A stretch of DNA of 64,000 nt from Rutidosis leptorrhynchoides (Eukaryota > Streptophyta > Magnoliopsida > Asterales > Asteraceae). Positions 22,400 through 34,515 of the stretch are shown one piece after another. A program made the translations under genes and the position numbers. Numbering within the stretch: position 1 is the stretch's first letter; every line of letters starts with the position of its first letter. The notes beneath the pieces were generated by a model. That model made no database searches. It was not told where the DNA came from and saw only the letters and a list, made by a program, of their open reading frames with translations. The stretch is from positions 85,505,001 to 85,569,000 of the forward strand of contig NC_092342.1 of the NCBI RefSeq assembly GCF_046630445.1, written 5' to 3'.

Positions 22400-23014
22400 T
22401 TATTCCGACTCGCTCATTTCTTCTTCTTCGATTTTGGTTCGTTTTGCTAAGTTTCTAGGGATATATGATGTTCTCCTAATACGAGCTGTCGTTTTCCACA
22501 TTGGTTTAGAAAAACCTGGTGGTTTAGAGGTTCCCGGGTTATTGTCACAACTTAAGAAATATGGGTGTTGACGATACATATAAAGTTCATCGGGTTTGGA
22601 ATCAAATTTCTCTATTTTTATGCCCTTTCCCTTATTGTTCTCTTTTGCCTTATTAAATTGTGTTGGGGTAATTTCTATAACATCATCGGAATCCTGGTCG
22701 GGATCTGATTCATCAGAGAATTGGTAATCCTCCCAATACTTTGCTTCCTTGGCGGAAACACCATTGACCATAATTAACTTTGGTCGGTTGGTTGAGGATT
22801 TTCTTCTACTTAACCATTTTATTATTTCCCCCACTGGTTCTATTTCTTCTTCCGGTTCCGATTCTTCTTCCGGTTCCGATTCTTCTTCCGGTTTCGACTC
22901 TTCTTCCGGTTCCTCTTCGGGAACTTGTGAATCAGTCCACGAATCATTCCAATTTACATTTGACTCTTCATTATTATTAGGTGAGTCAATGGGACTTGTT
23001 TTAGAGGTAGACAT
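22400..23014 (-). CDS. Acidic pre-gag protein of Tekay-A (204 aa), unknown function
   Basis: First frame after the PBS, beginning MSTSKTSPIDSPNN about 200 bp from the LTR. Residues about 32-60 are a tandem block of EPEEES-like units (four or five), highly negative. It is followed by a basic patch (WLSRRKSSTNRPK) and another acidic run (DESDPDQDSDDVIEI). The C-terminal part has a Tyr/Arg-rich segment (DELYMYRQHPYFL), a basic stretch (RIRRTSYIPRNLAKR) and an acidic tail. The protein is probably largely disordered; no known domain was recognised. The partial copy has a broken homologue, and Tekay-B has a different acidic frame in the same position. A chaperone, chromatin-binding or RNA-binding accessory role is possible but unsupported. 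Confidence 0.6.
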   Translation of the reverse strand: MSTSKTSPIDSPNNNEESNVNWNDSWTDSQVPEEEPEEESKPEEESEPEEESEPEEEIEPVGEIIKWLSRRKSSTNRPKLIMVNGVSAKEAKYWEDYQFSDESDPDQDSDDVIEITPTQFNKAKENNKGKGIKIEKFDSKPDELYMYRQHPYFLSCDNNPGTSKPPGFSKPMWKTTARIRRTSYIPRNLAKRTKIEEEEMSESE

Positions 23015-23209
23015 CTAACACATAATATCAAACACGTTAAGAGATTAATATATCACATAATATTCACATGTTAAAAATATATAGTTTCCAACAAAAAAGT
23101 TAAGTAATCATTTTTAAAGAAAACACGGTCGAAGTCCAGACTCACTAATGCATCCTAACAAACTCGATAAGACACACTAATGCAAATTTTCTGGTTCTCT
23201 AAGACCAAC

Positions 23210-23221
23210 GCTCTGATACCA
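23210..23221 (-). promoter_or_regulatory. Primer-binding site (tRNA-iMet) of the full Tekay-A copy
   Basis: TGGTATCAGAGC on the minus strand, two bases from the 5' LTR end. It is a perfect 12-nt match to the complement of the initiator tRNA-Met 3' end, the PBS used by most plant chromoviruses and Copia elements. Confidence 0.88.
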
Positions 23222-23223
23222 AC

Positions 23224-26200
23224 TGAAATGTCCCGTTCATATTGATTATAAACGTTCCATATTAATTGATTTCGTCGCGAGCTTTTGACCTCTATATGAG
23301 ACGTTTTTCAAAGACTGCATTCATTTTTAAAACAACCATAACCTTTATTTTTATCTATAAAGGTTTAAAAAGCATTACGCAGATTATCAAATAATGATAA
23401 TCTAAAATATACCGTTTACACACGACCATTACATAATGGTTTACAATAAGAATATATTACATCAAAAATAAGTTTCTTGAATGCAGTTTTTACATAATAT
23501 CATACAAGCATGGACTCCAAATCTTGTCCTTATTTTAGTATGCAACTGCGGAAGCTCTTAATAATCACCTGAGAATAAACATGCTTAAAACGTCAACAAA
23601 AATGATGGGTAGTTATAGGTTTAACCTATATATTATCAAATCATAATAATAGACCACAAGATTTCATATTTCAATATACATCCCATACATAGAGATAAAA
23701 TTCATTCACATGGTGAACACCTGGTAACCGACATTAACAAGATGCATATATAAGAATATCCCCATCATTCCGGAACACCCTTCGGATATGATATAAATTT
23801 CGAAGTACTAAAGCATCCGGTACTTTGGATGGGGTTTGTTAGGCCCAATAGATCTATCTTTAGGATTCGCGTCAATTAGGGTGTCTGTTCCCTAATTCTT
23901 AGATTACCAGACTTAATAAAAAGGGGCATATTCGATTTCGATAATTCAACCATAGAATGTAGTTTCATGTACTTGTGTCTATTTTGTAAATCATTTATAA
24001 AACTTGCATGTATTCTCATCCCAAAAATATTAGATTTTAAAAGTGGGACTATAACTCACTTTCACATATTTTTACTTCGTCGGGAAGTAAGACTTGGCCA
24101 CTAGTCGATTCACGAACCTATAACAAATATGTACATATACATCAAAGTATATTCAAAATATATTTACAACTCCTTTAATACATTTTGATGTTTTAAGTTT
24201 ATTAAGTCAGCTGTCCTCGTTAGTAACCTACAACTAGTTGTCCAACGTTAGATGTACAGAAAAAAATTGATATATATTATCTTGAATCAATCAACGACCC
24301 AGTGTATACATGTCTCAGGCTAGATCACAACTCAAAGTATATATATTTTTGGAATCAACCTCAACCCTGTATAGCTAACTCCCACATTACTGCATATAGA
24401 GTGTCTATGATTGTTCCAAATAATATATAAACATGGGTCGATATGATATGTCAAAACATTTGCATACATGTCTATGGTATCCCAAGATTACATAATATAT
24501 TATAATACAAGTATAATACAATATAAGTTAGCTAGGATATGATTAATATAGATTTGTTACCAATTTTCACGTTGCTACAACAAGAAAAATTATCCAATCT
24601 TGTTTTACCCATAACTTCTTCATTTTAAATCCGTTTTGAGTGAATCAAATTGCTATGGTTTCATATTGAACTTTATTTTATGAATCTAAACAGAAAAAGT
24701 ATAGGTTTATAGTCGGAAATATAAGTTACAAGTTATTTTTGTAAAGGTAGTCATTTCAGTCGAAAGAACGACGTCTAGATGACCATTTTAGAAAACATAC
24801 TTCCACTTTGAGTTTAACCATGATTTTTGGATATAGTTTCATGTTCATAAGAAAAATTATTTTCCTAGAAGAACAACTTTTAAATCAAAGTTTATCATAG
24901 TTTTTAATTAACTAACCCAAAACAGCCCGCAGTGTTACTACGACGGCGTATGTCCGATTTTACAGTGTTCTTCGTGTTTCCAGGTTTTAAATCATTAAGT
25001 TAGCATATCATATAGATATAGAACATGTGTTTAGTTGATTTTAAAAGTCAAGTTAGAAGGATTAACTTTTGTTTGCGAACAAGTTTAGAATTAACTAAAC
25101 TATGTTCTAGTGATTACAAGTTTAAACCTTCGAATAAGATAGCTTTATATGTATGAATCGAATGATGTTATGAACATCATTACTACCTCAAGTTTTCTGG
25201 ATAAAGCTACTGGAAATGAGAAAAATGGATCTAGCTTCAAAGGATCCTTGGATGGCTTGAAAGTTCTTGAAGCAGAATCATGACACGAAAACAAGTTCAA
25301 GTAAGATTTCCACTCGAAATAAGATTGTTATAGTTATAGAAATTGAATCAAAGTTTGAATATGAGTATTACCTTGTATTATAAAGATATCTTACTGTAAA
25401 TAAGAAAGATTTCTTGAGATTGGATGATCACTCTACAAGATTGGAAGTAAGCTAGCAAACTTGGAAGTATTCTTGATTTTATGAAACTAGAACTTGTAGA
25501 ATTTATGAAGAACACTTAGAACTTGAAGATAGAACTTGAGAGAGATCAATTAGATGAAGAAAATTGAAGAATGAAAGTGTTTGTAGGTGTTTTTGGTCGT
25601 TGGTGTATGGATTAGATATAAAGGATATGTAATTTTGTTTTCATGTAAATAAGTCATGAATGATTACTCATATTTTTGTAATTTTATGAGATATTTCATG
25701 CTAGTTGCCAAATGATGGTTCCCACATGTGTTAGATGACTCACATGGGCTGCTAAGATCTGATCATTAGAGTGTATATACCAATAGTACATACATCTAAA
25801 AGCTGTGTATTGTACGAGTACGAATACGGGTGCATACGAGTAGAATTGTTGATGAAACTGAACGAGGATGTAATTGTAAGCATTTTTGTTAAGTAGAAGT
25901 ATTTTGATAATTTTCTTGAAGTCTTTCAAAAGTGTATGAATACATATTAAAACACTACATGTATATACATTTTAACTGAGTCGTTAAGTCATCGTTAGTC
26001 GTTACATGTAAGTGTTGTTTTGAAACCTTTAGGTTAACGATCTTGTTAAATGTTGTTAACCCAATGTTTATAATATCAAATGAGATTTTAAATTATTATA
26101 TTATCATGATAATATGATGTATGAATATCTCTTAATATGATATATATACATTAAATGTCGTTACAACGATAATCGTTACATATATGTCTCGTTTCAAAAT

Positions 26201-26503
26201 CATTAAGTTAGTAGTCTTGCTTTTACATATGTAGCTCATTGTTAATATACTTAATGATATGTTTACTTATCATAATATTATGTTAACTATATATATATCC
26301 ATATATATGTCATCATATAGTTTTTACAAGTTTTAACGTTCGTGAATCACCGGTCAACTTGGGTGGTCAATTGTCTATATGAAACCTATTTCAATTAATC
26401 AAGTCTTAACAAGTTTGATTGCTTAACATGTTGGAAACACTTAATCATGTAAATAACAATTTCATTTAATATATATAAACATGGAAAAGTTCGGGTCACT
26501 ACA
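23224..26503 (-). repeat. Tekay-A outer 5' LTR
   Basis: A 3280-bp LTR with TG/CA ends on the minus strand (TGTAGTGACCCG to GGGACATTTCA). The right end is followed by TCACC. A possible TATA sequence (TTTATATC, about 25617-25624) lies about 880 bp in, followed by C/A-rich sequence that could be the transcript leader; this is weak evidence. It is closely similar over its whole length to the LTR at 13340-16614. Confidence 0.86.
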
Positions 26504-26508
26504 TCACC
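26504..26508. repeat. Target-site duplication TCACC, right copy
   Basis: Five bases following the CA end of the outer LTR, identical to 10903-10907. The sequence then resumes Athila RT with GAAGACTGAAAAGTC. Confidence 0.9.
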
Positions 26509-28138
26509 GAAGACTGAAAAGTCATCCATGAAAACTTCCATGCATTCTTCTATCATGTCATGAAAAATTGCCATCATGCACCTTTGAAAGGTTGCAGGGG
26601 CGTTCCAAAGTCCAAAAGGCATGCGTTTGTAAGCAAAAGTACCATAAGGGCACGTGAATGTGGTTTTCTCTTGGTCCTCGGGTGCGATTGGAATTTGAAA
26701 GTATCCGGAAAAACCATCAAGAAAACAATAGTAACTATTTTCGGCCAATCTTTCCAACATTTGATCAATGAAAGGTAAGGGAAAGTGATCTTTTCTGGTG
26801 GCGTCATTTAATTTTCTATAATCAATAGAAACACGCCATCCTGTTACAGTCCTAGTAAGAATAAGCTCATTTTTTCATTTGTGATGACAGTCATGCCACC
26901 CTTCTTAGGTACGCATTGAACTGGGCTTACCCATGGACTATCAGAGATTGGATAAATTAAACCTGCATCTAGCAGTTTAATAATTTTTTTCTTAACAACA
27001 TCTTGCATATTAGGATTTAGTCTTCGTTGGCGTTGCACATATGTTTTATGACCTTCTTCCATAAGGATTTTATGTGTGCAATACGAAGGACTTATGCCTT
27101 TAATGTCATGAATCTTCCATGCAATAGCTGGTTTATGAGCTTTTAGCACAGAAATGAGTTGAGATTTTTCATTTTCAGTAAGAGAAGACGATATTATTAC
27201 AGGTAATTTAGATTCACCATGTAAATAAGCGTATTCCAAATGGTTTGGAAGTGGCTTTAACTCTAATGTTGGTGGTTCTTCTATCGATGATTTGTATCGA
27301 TATCTGTCTTCCTCTTTTAGCATTTGAATTTCTTCTGTTGTTGGTTCGTATTCATTAGCCATGAGTGCGGCTAACATTTTAGCTTCATCAATTGGTTCAG
27401 TTCCTTCTCCTAAAGAACATTCTCCTGTTCCTTGTAATTCTGAAAATTCTTCTAACAATTCTGCATGTGAATCTATAGTTTGAATATAATAACATGTATC
27501 ATCTGCAGATTGCGGTTGTTGCATGGCTCTATCAATAGAAAAGGTAACACTCTCGTCCTCTATACTTAGGGTCAGTTTCTTACCGAACACGTCTATTATT
27601 GCTTTAGCCGTGTTAAGAATGGTCTTCCTAATATGAGAGGAACTCGAGAATCTTCTTCCATGTCCAGAATAACAAAATCTACTGGAAATACTAAAGTACC
27701 AACTTTAACTAGCATATTTTCCATTATCCCTCTAGGATATTTTACTGATCGATCGGCTAGTTGTATGCTTATTCTTGTTGGTTTCAATTCTCCAAGGTCT
27801 AGTTTAGCGTATAGTAAATACGTCATTAGATTTATACTAGCACCTAAATCTGCCAATGCTTCTATTGAACTAAGACTACCCAGAAAATATGGAATTGTGA
27901 AACTTCCTAGATCTGATAATTTTTCTGGTATCTTATTCAACAGTACTGCAGAACAATTAGCATTCATAGAAACAGCCGAGAGTTCTTCCATTTTCTTTCT
28001 ATTTGTGATTAGATCTTTCAGGAATTTAGCATATCTTGGCATTCCTGAAATCACATCAATGAAAGGAAGATTTATATTTATTTGTTTAAACATATCCAAG
28101 AATTTAGATTGCTCAGCTTCAAGTCTTTCTTTTCTCAT
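26509..28138 (-). pseudogene. pol: Athila-2 protease and N-terminal reverse transcriptase (broken)
   Basis: The block 28138-27596 contains the retropepsin with ALADLGASINLM and the C-terminal LILGRPF, which Athila-1 has lost by a stop. The block 27590-26844 is the linker and RT fingers (SPVQCVPKKGGMTVITNEK). The remainder holds the RT palm FLDGFSGYFQIPIAP and FMDDFSVFGD, where Tekay-A is inserted. A single-base deletion near 26865 shifts the frame within ITNEK; Athila-1 keeps the correct frame at that site. The stop between protease and linker near 27594 reflects a further lesion. Confidence 0.83.
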
Positions 28139-28243
28139 GTTACTCGGGTAAGGAAGTGGTGGTTGGTATGGTTTAAAATAAGGTTTAGCTTTAACTGTGT
28201 TATCTTCATTAACCTTTTTAACTACCGGTTCTGCTTCTTTCTC

Positions 28244-29946
28244 TTATTCAGATTGTGGTTCTTGTGGAGTAGGAATAGCGTCATCAGAAATTACAGGTAT
28301 TTCAGATGGTTTAAGTGTAATACCACTTCTCGTGGTAATGGCTTTAGCCGTTTCATTCCAGGGGTAAGAATTTGTATCACTAGGTAGACTTCCCGGTTTT
28401 CTTTCACCTATTAACCTTGCTAGGTTGCTTACTTCTTGTTCCAAATTTTGAATAGAAGCTTGTTGATTTCTAAATGCTTGAGCATTTTGTTCATTTGTTT
28501 ATTTCTGAGAAGTGAAAAATTGAGTTTGAGATTCAACTAGCTTTGACATCATATCTTCTAAATTTGGCTTTTTATCATCGGTTTGTGGTGGTTTATTTTG
28601 AAAAATAGGTCTTTGCTGGTTGTAAGTATTATTGGATATTTGTTGATTGCTAGGACCTTGTTGGTTGTTGTATGGAACATTTCGGTTATAATTCTGATTT
28701 TGATTGTAGATTGGTCTTGGCGGTTAATAATTATTCTGATAATTATTTCCAGGCCTTTGGTTCATGTATGAAACATTCTCTCTTTGTTCCATTGTTTGTT
28801 CAATACTGAGACAATCTTTTGTCAAATGTGGTCCTCCACACTGCTCACAACTAATTTTTATTGAGTGAATATCTTTAGTCATCTTTTCCATTCGTCTCTC
28901 GACAGCATCTATCTTTGCAGAAATGGAAACAAAGTCATCGGCTCTAGCAGCTTTAGATGATCTAACGATGTCTTTTTCTTGATGCCACTCATGTGAGTGG
29001 GAAGCGGTGTTATCAATAATTTTGTAAGCTTCAGTTGCGGTTTTCTTCATAATGGAACCACCAGCTGCTATATCGATGTCTTTTCTTGTAGTGATGTCGC
29101 ATCCTTGGTAGAATATTTGTACTATTTGATAAGTGTCTAAACTATGTTGCGGACATCCTCTCAATAACTTTCCAAATCTTTTCCACGCCTCATATAAAGT
29201 TTCGTTTGGATTTTGTGTGAACGTAACAATTTCTCCTTGAAGTCTCACGGCTTTAGATGCCGGAAAGAATTGTTTAAGAAATTTTTCAACTAAAACATCC
29301 CATGTATCAATTGCCCCTTCAGGTAACGATTCTAACCAATCTTTGGCTTCTCCCTTTAAAGTCCAGGGAAATAACATGAGATATATATGTTCATCCTCAA
29401 CTTCTCTAATTTTGAATAGAGTACATATCCTATAAAGGTACGAAGATGTTCGTTTGGATCTTCCTTCGGCGCACCACTAAATTGGCATTGATTATTTACC
29501 ATGTGTAGGATTTGTCCTTTAATTTCATAATCTGGCGCATTAATGCCTGGTTGAGTAATTGCGTGACCTTGGCCAGTGCGTTTAGCTCGCATTCGGTCTT
29601 CCATACTTAGAGGTTCCAGATTTTCCATGATTGAATTTGTTGAATCTGAATCACTAGAGGATTCTGACTTAATGGTTTCTTCCTCGACAATCTCTGAATG
29701 AGTGATTTGTGGTTCAGGAGGAATGATTAGTGGTTCAGGATCTCTGAATTGTCCCTGAATATCTTTCGGATCCTCAATTGTGAGGTCGGGTTCAAAAAAT
29801 AGATTATCGGAAATTTGAATTGGAGTACTTGGTCGACTAGATGACGATTCTAAAGAAAAATCAACGGCGACAATATTGGCTAGATGTCTTGATCGAGTTA
29901 CAGGTGGTGAACGTATGAAAGGTGGTGAACGTTTTACTCGGTGCAT
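28244..29946 (-). pseudogene. gag: Athila-2 gag (frameshifted)
   Basis: The start at 29946 (MHRVKRSPPF) matches Athila-1. The N-terminal part continues about 170 codons further than in Athila-1, then a one-base deletion near 29434 (CTATAAAGG against CTATTAAAGG) shifts the frame. The capsid continues as LMLFPWTLKGEAKDWLESLP and ETLYEAWKRFGKLLRGCPQHS. The Cys/His cluster CEQCGGPHLTKDC follows, then the Asn-rich tract and a stop near 28724. The distal part (28444-28244) is the Gag-protease linker. Confidence 0.83.
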
Positions 29947-31243
29947 TCACTGAATATCCTATTAGTTATAAAAATAAAAATTATATAAGCTATCAAATTA
30001 ATAGACTTTTCTGATTTTGCCCACGTTTCGAATAGCCAATAGATGCAGCAGGTAGCCAGGATCCTTTAAATCGGAAGCCCACAACTCGCCACTAACAAAT
30101 CCAACTATTACTACGAACCAGAAAATTTTGGATGTCTATCAATTTAACCGCTTAAAATAATTTTTCGTTGAAGTTTAAAGAAATTTTAGAGAAGAAATAG
30201 AAAATTCTATATCCTAAAAACTAGAGCGTCGAGAAATAAGAAAGAAAAAGAGCGCGTCGAAAAACGTCAAAAAATAAAAGGTCGAAAAAAATAAGGGTCG
30301 AAAAACAAAAGGTTGAAAAACAAAAGTAAGAAAATAAGCGTCGAAACTTAAAATTCTAAAAACTAAAAATTAAAACTTACGTCTAAAGGTATTAAAGCTT
30401 AAAAGAAATTCTATATCCAAAACAGCAATAACTTAAAAAGTACTAAAATCTTAAAACGGCGTCGCAAAATTCTAAAGCACCTAAATCTTAGTCTAGAGAA
30501 AAAGCACTTAAGGGATTTTACGGCAAAGTCTTAAAATTCTAGAAATAAAAGTAAACTACGGCAAAAACTATATCTTAAAACAAGTTACAAAAGATAAATA
30601 TTATAAGAGTTACGAATTAAATGATAAAAAAAACAAAATGTAAAAATAAGCTTAAAGTTATAAAAATACAATTTTTATAAAAATATTATTTTTATATTAT
30701 TTATTTTATAAAAGTATTAGGTTTATAAAACTAAATAAAACTTAAAATACAAATTAATTAAAAACTAAACTAAATATTATTTAATATAAACCCTAATTAG
30801 GTTTAATAATAATAATAATAATAATAACCGTAACCCTAATTGTTCAGCTAAGGTATCAGGCCAGTCAAATCAGCTCATGCGATTGCATGAGCTGACCGTT
30901 GTAAATCCATTCGGTCGCATGGCTTAAGATAGCAGGCCAGATAAGATTTGGGCTTCGATCAGGTTCGGCCCAGTTCTTTTTTATTTATTTATTTTTAATT
31001 TTTCTATTTTTTTATATAGAATTAAAATAATTTAAATAAAACTTATAAATTAAAAATTTACTTATTAGTTTTTATAACTTTTTAAAAATATAAACTTTTT
31101 AATTTAAAAACTTAAAAATATAGAAATGTAATTTTATTTTTCTTTTTATATTTTGTATTTTTAAAACGTATTTTTACAATAACTTAATTAAAACTTTAAT
31201 AAAAATCTTTTTTATAGCGTTTCGCTTTCGGCGTTTATGAAGT
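29947..31243 (-). other. Athila-2 untranslated leader
   Basis: An A-rich leader of about 1.3 kb, homologous to 4733-6010 and without coding potential. A decayed form of the palindrome pair is at about 30876-30940 (CATGCGATTGCATGAGC). A short ATT/TAA repeat lies at about 30809-30828. Confidence 0.55.
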
Positions 31244-31260
31244 CCACGGCAGCGGCGCCA
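31244..31260 (-). promoter_or_regulatory. Athila-2 primer-binding site (tRNA-Asp type)
   Basis: The minus strand reads TGGCGCCGCTGCCGTGG, 8 nt from the LTR end. It has one extra mismatch to the tRNA-Asp complement compared with Athila-1. Confidence 0.78.
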
Positions 31261-32556
31261 AAAATACTTGATATGTGCGAGGTGTAGTACGAAATAGTTA
31301 TATTTTTATTGCAGAATACTATTAAATACGATACAATTTTACACAAGTTATTTATTTATTTATAGAGTGGATATACCTAAACCTTGCTACAACACTTATA
31401 GGCAGTGTACCTAATCGTACAGTAGTGTAGTTTTTAGTAAGTCCGGTTCGTTCCACAAGGAGCTAGCCAAGTTTAACGCTATATTTTTAAAACTATATTT
31501 GTAAAAATATAAAAATATATATAAGTAGTATTATTATTATAAAAAGGTTTTTTACAGTTTAATGACCGGTTTGTCGGTTTTAAAACTTTAGTCGCAGTTA
31601 AAACCTAATGTAAAATATTAAAAATAAATATAACTTAATTTAAAGCGTAAAGTAAATGACAATAATTAAAGTGCGATAAATTAAAGTGCGATAAATAAAA
31701 TGACGATAAATAAAATTGCGATAATTAAAAAGTACATTAATTAAAAAGTGCGATAAATAAAATGATAGTAAATAAAAGTGCGATGAGATATAAAATAAAG
31801 GAATTATGCTTATTTAAACTTTCGTAATCATGATGTTTGACGTGTTGATTTTAATTTATTACCATGGGTTAATTGTCCTTTGTCCTGGATTATTTGATAT
31901 GTCCATTTGGTTTTTGTCCATAACAGTCCATCAATCATAAATATAAAGTGCGAGTGTCCTCGTCAAATTATCCTTATATCCGAAGTCAAATATTCCAACT
32001 AATTGGGGACTTAAACTGTAATAAGGTTTTAATACTTTATTATCAATTACACCAAGTATCCTTGCATGTAATCCACCCCTGTTTTAATGAGTCCATTGAT
32101 TATTAATCCATCCCCTTGTTCGGTCAAATGAACAATTATTAGTATTTATAGATATCCCGCCCACCGTACCCAGTCAAGCATATGTGGTTATATATAAATA
32201 CATCAAATTATAAGTCTATACATTAAATTAACGAGGTATCATTTAGTTAATATAAAGCCCATTAATAGCCCATAGTCTAATTTCTACAAGTGTCGTTCTT
32301 TTATCCAAACCCCAATTATGGTCCAAAGGCCAATTACCCCGTCTTTAATATTTAGCGCAACATCACGATTACTTCGATTTAAATAAGCATAATAATAACT
32401 TAGCTACGAGACATTAATTTAAAAAGGTTGAACATAACTTACAATGATTAATAATAGCGTAGCGTTACACGGACAGAATTTCGACTTACACACTTACAAC
32501 ATTTGCTAACATAACCTTATTATTATTAATCTTAAATTAAAATTAAAATATAAATA

Positions 32557-32656
<100 letters not shown>

Positions 32657-32707
32657 AGTGAGAGATTGAATTGAAAAAGGTGTAATATTTTCGACTGAAA
32701 CTGCACC

Positions 32708-32714
32708 TTTTATA
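32708..32714 (-). promoter_or_regulatory. Probable TATA box of the Athila-2 LTR
   Basis: The minus strand reads CTATAAAAGG, a near-ideal TATA box, 23 bp downstream of the palindrome pair. Conservation of both box and spacing with Athila-1 supports the assignment. Confidence 0.58.
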
Positions 32715-32737
32715 GCAATGTGGCCAACCTTTTTGCT

Positions 32738-32787
32738 CCATGCGATCGTATGGAATTTGTGCCTTCTGGCCATGCGATCGCATGGCC
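32738..32787. promoter_or_regulatory. Paired palindromes upstream of the Athila-2 LTR TATA box
   Basis: CCATGCGATCGTATGG at 32738-32753 has one change from the Athila-1 unit. The second unit is a perfect 20-bp palindrome, GGCCATGCGATCGCATGGCC, at 32768-32787. The element is thus retained in two diverged LTRs. Confidence 0.55.
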
Positions 32788-33772
32788 TGAGAATCCAGCT
32801 CAGAATTGTTTTTTTGCTAGTTTGCCGACGTTATTTAATATAATATATAATATATAAATAATTTATATAATTATTTAAATATTATATTATATTCTTGTGC
32901 ATAGTTGACTTGTAATTTTAGCTCCGTTGCGTCGCGCGTTGATAGTTGGCTCAGGTCCCGGTTCCGATTTTTCGAACGTCCTTTCGTATAATTTAATATC
33001 TTGTACTTTGCGTTTTGCGACTTGTACTTTTGTAATTTTGAGACGTTTCTCATCAATAATTTGAACCACTTGGATTGTACTTTGTACTTTTTAGCTTTTT
33101 GGTCGTTTGCGTCTTCAATTCGTCGAATCTGTCTTTTGTCTTCACCTTTTTATTATTTAAACGAATATCACTTGTAAATAGAACAATTGCAACTAAAAGC
33201 TTGTCTTTCTTGAGGGATAATGCTATGAAATATATGTTCATTTTTAGTATTATCATTAGGACTTGAAAACGTTTGTTAGAACAAGTTTCTTATCAGTTTC
33301 TGAAAACGTTCGTTAGGACTATTCACCCTAGTGGCGAATACTAGTATAACGTGAAGAGTGTCTCTCTCCATTGAGGATTTAGATAAAAGATTTCCTTATA
33401 CGGAAGTACGAGTTTATTACGAGAGAAGTTTCCGCCTAGATGTGAGCATATCAAGCATATTGTAGTTCGTCGATAAAACTGTGCGAATACAAGATAGTAT
33501 ACACGTGTAACATATGTTTGAAGTTGAAAGAATTTGTCATTCATTTGGGAGCATAAATATGGTTCGACAATAATCGGATATGTGTCCCTGGTATGGTTGT
33601 TATCAATATTCTCGGAGTTTTTGGATATCCAACAAGAAAAATGAAGTCATGTACATGGCACATGATGGTGATTAGGTTGATCGAGTCCAATCACCATCAC
33701 GAGTCATTAGAACTTTGGTATGACTTGCCATAATATAACCACGTTGATCGAGTGTCGTTATATTATGCTAAA

Positions 33773-34372
33773 TCATACCTCCATCCCCACATCTCTCCAT
33801 AACATCAAGTTCGTGTAATCGTGAAGATCTAAAATAAACAAAGTGTAACGACGTCTCAAACGTGACTCGTATTGAATAGAAAGAATTAGTGCAACTCTGA
33901 AGAAGCATTTCCCGAGGGAAGTGTATAAATGATTGTTCACGTCAATGCGGTTCAATTCAAATAATAATGTCTTTAGGTACGAAAGGAATAACGAATTATG
34001 ATAACGAGTAGTGCGCAATCGTAGAGATAAGTGGTGATGACGATACTCATCTAGAGTAGTGATGGTAGCAACAAGAAGTGGGAGATAGTGAAGCTTACCG
34101 GTGTAACATCGATAGTGGTTAGTGATTGCCCTAGTGGTGGTAACTTTATAGTACTCATGGATAGTAAGCTGGGACGGTGGTGAATAACTACCTGGGAGAC
34201 AAAGTTCCCGAACTAGTGTAACGGATGAAGTCGTCGTCATCCTTACGTGTACGCATCTTGAATTTACGTGTGTTACCAGAAAGTGGCAGAGTACGAGTTC
34301 GTATGATGGAAATTTGGTACCATTAAGAAGTTTGCCTAAGAGTGATTCAAGTATATATGCACAAGTAGTCAA
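33773..34372 (-). CDS. Element 4 leader ORF, 199 aa, unrecognised
   Basis: An open frame of 199 codons from MTTCAYILE to WRDVGMEV in the position where Tekay-A and Tekay-B carry pre-gag ORFs. The protein is rich in Leu, Thr, Tyr and His, has no acidic repeats, and shows no recognised domain. It could be a chance frame. It would be worth reporting only if other family members keep it open. Confidence 0.22.
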   Translation of the reverse strand: MTTCAYILESLLGKLLNGTKFPSYELVLCHFLVTHVNSRCVHVRMTTTSSVTLVRELCLPGSYSPPSQLTIHEYYKVTTTRAITNHYRCYTGKLHYLPLLVATITTLDEYRHHHLSLRLRTTRYHNSLFLSYLKTLLFELNRIDVNNHLYTSLGKCFFRVALILSIQYESRLRRRYTLFILDLHDYTNLMLWRDVGMEV

Positions 34373-34501
34373 GTAAGTTCTATCTATAGAAAATGCAAGT
34401 CAGAATGCAATGATTCACTATCTGGTTATAGTCTAGATTCACTAATGCATCCTAACGACTCTGTCAGACACACTATGCATATCCTAGTTTCCTACAACCT
34501 G

Positions 34502-34513
34502 GCTCTGATACCA
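34502..34513 (-). promoter_or_regulatory. Primer-binding site (tRNA-iMet) of element 4
   Basis: TGGTATCAGAGC on the minus strand, two bases downstream of the LTR end at 34516. It defines the LTR as a 5' LTR and its strand as minus. Confidence 0.85.
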
Positions 34514-34515
34514 TC

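Larger units (their letters stand above)
10908..26503 (-). mobile_element. Tekay-A: chromovirus array, one full copy plus one partial copy sharing an LTR
   Basis: The order along the plus strand is: a 47-bp LTR remnant (10908-10954), a truncated internal region (10955-13339), a full LTR (13340-16614), a full internal region (16615-23223) and a full LTR (23224-26503). All parts read on the minus strand. The outer ends are TG and CA and are flanked by TCACC. The tRNA-iMet primer-binding site, zinc knuckles, DSGA protease, RT, RNase H, integrase and C-terminal chromodomain place it in the Tekay/Del chromoviruses, with LTRs of about 3.3 kb. It is unusual for two extra sense ORFs between PBS and gag, one of them an F-box protein. 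Confidence 0.87.
33256..34515 (-). mobile_element. Element 4 internal region next to its 5' LTR (truncated by Athila-2)
   Basis: This stretch lies between the Athila-2 LTR and a primer-binding site next to the LTR at 34516. It is the start of the internal region of a different minus-strand LTR element. No gag or pol similarity was recognised. A 199-codon minus-strand frame (33773-34372, see separate entry) is the only notable reading frame. The rest of the element should lie beyond Athila-2, outside the window on the left. Confidence 0.6.

Noticed and set aside
26395-26508. Apparent extension of Athila-2 RT across the junction at 26504
   Set aside because: The residues beyond FGDV are read-through into the Tekay-A LTR; the true RT continuation is at 10902 and below.
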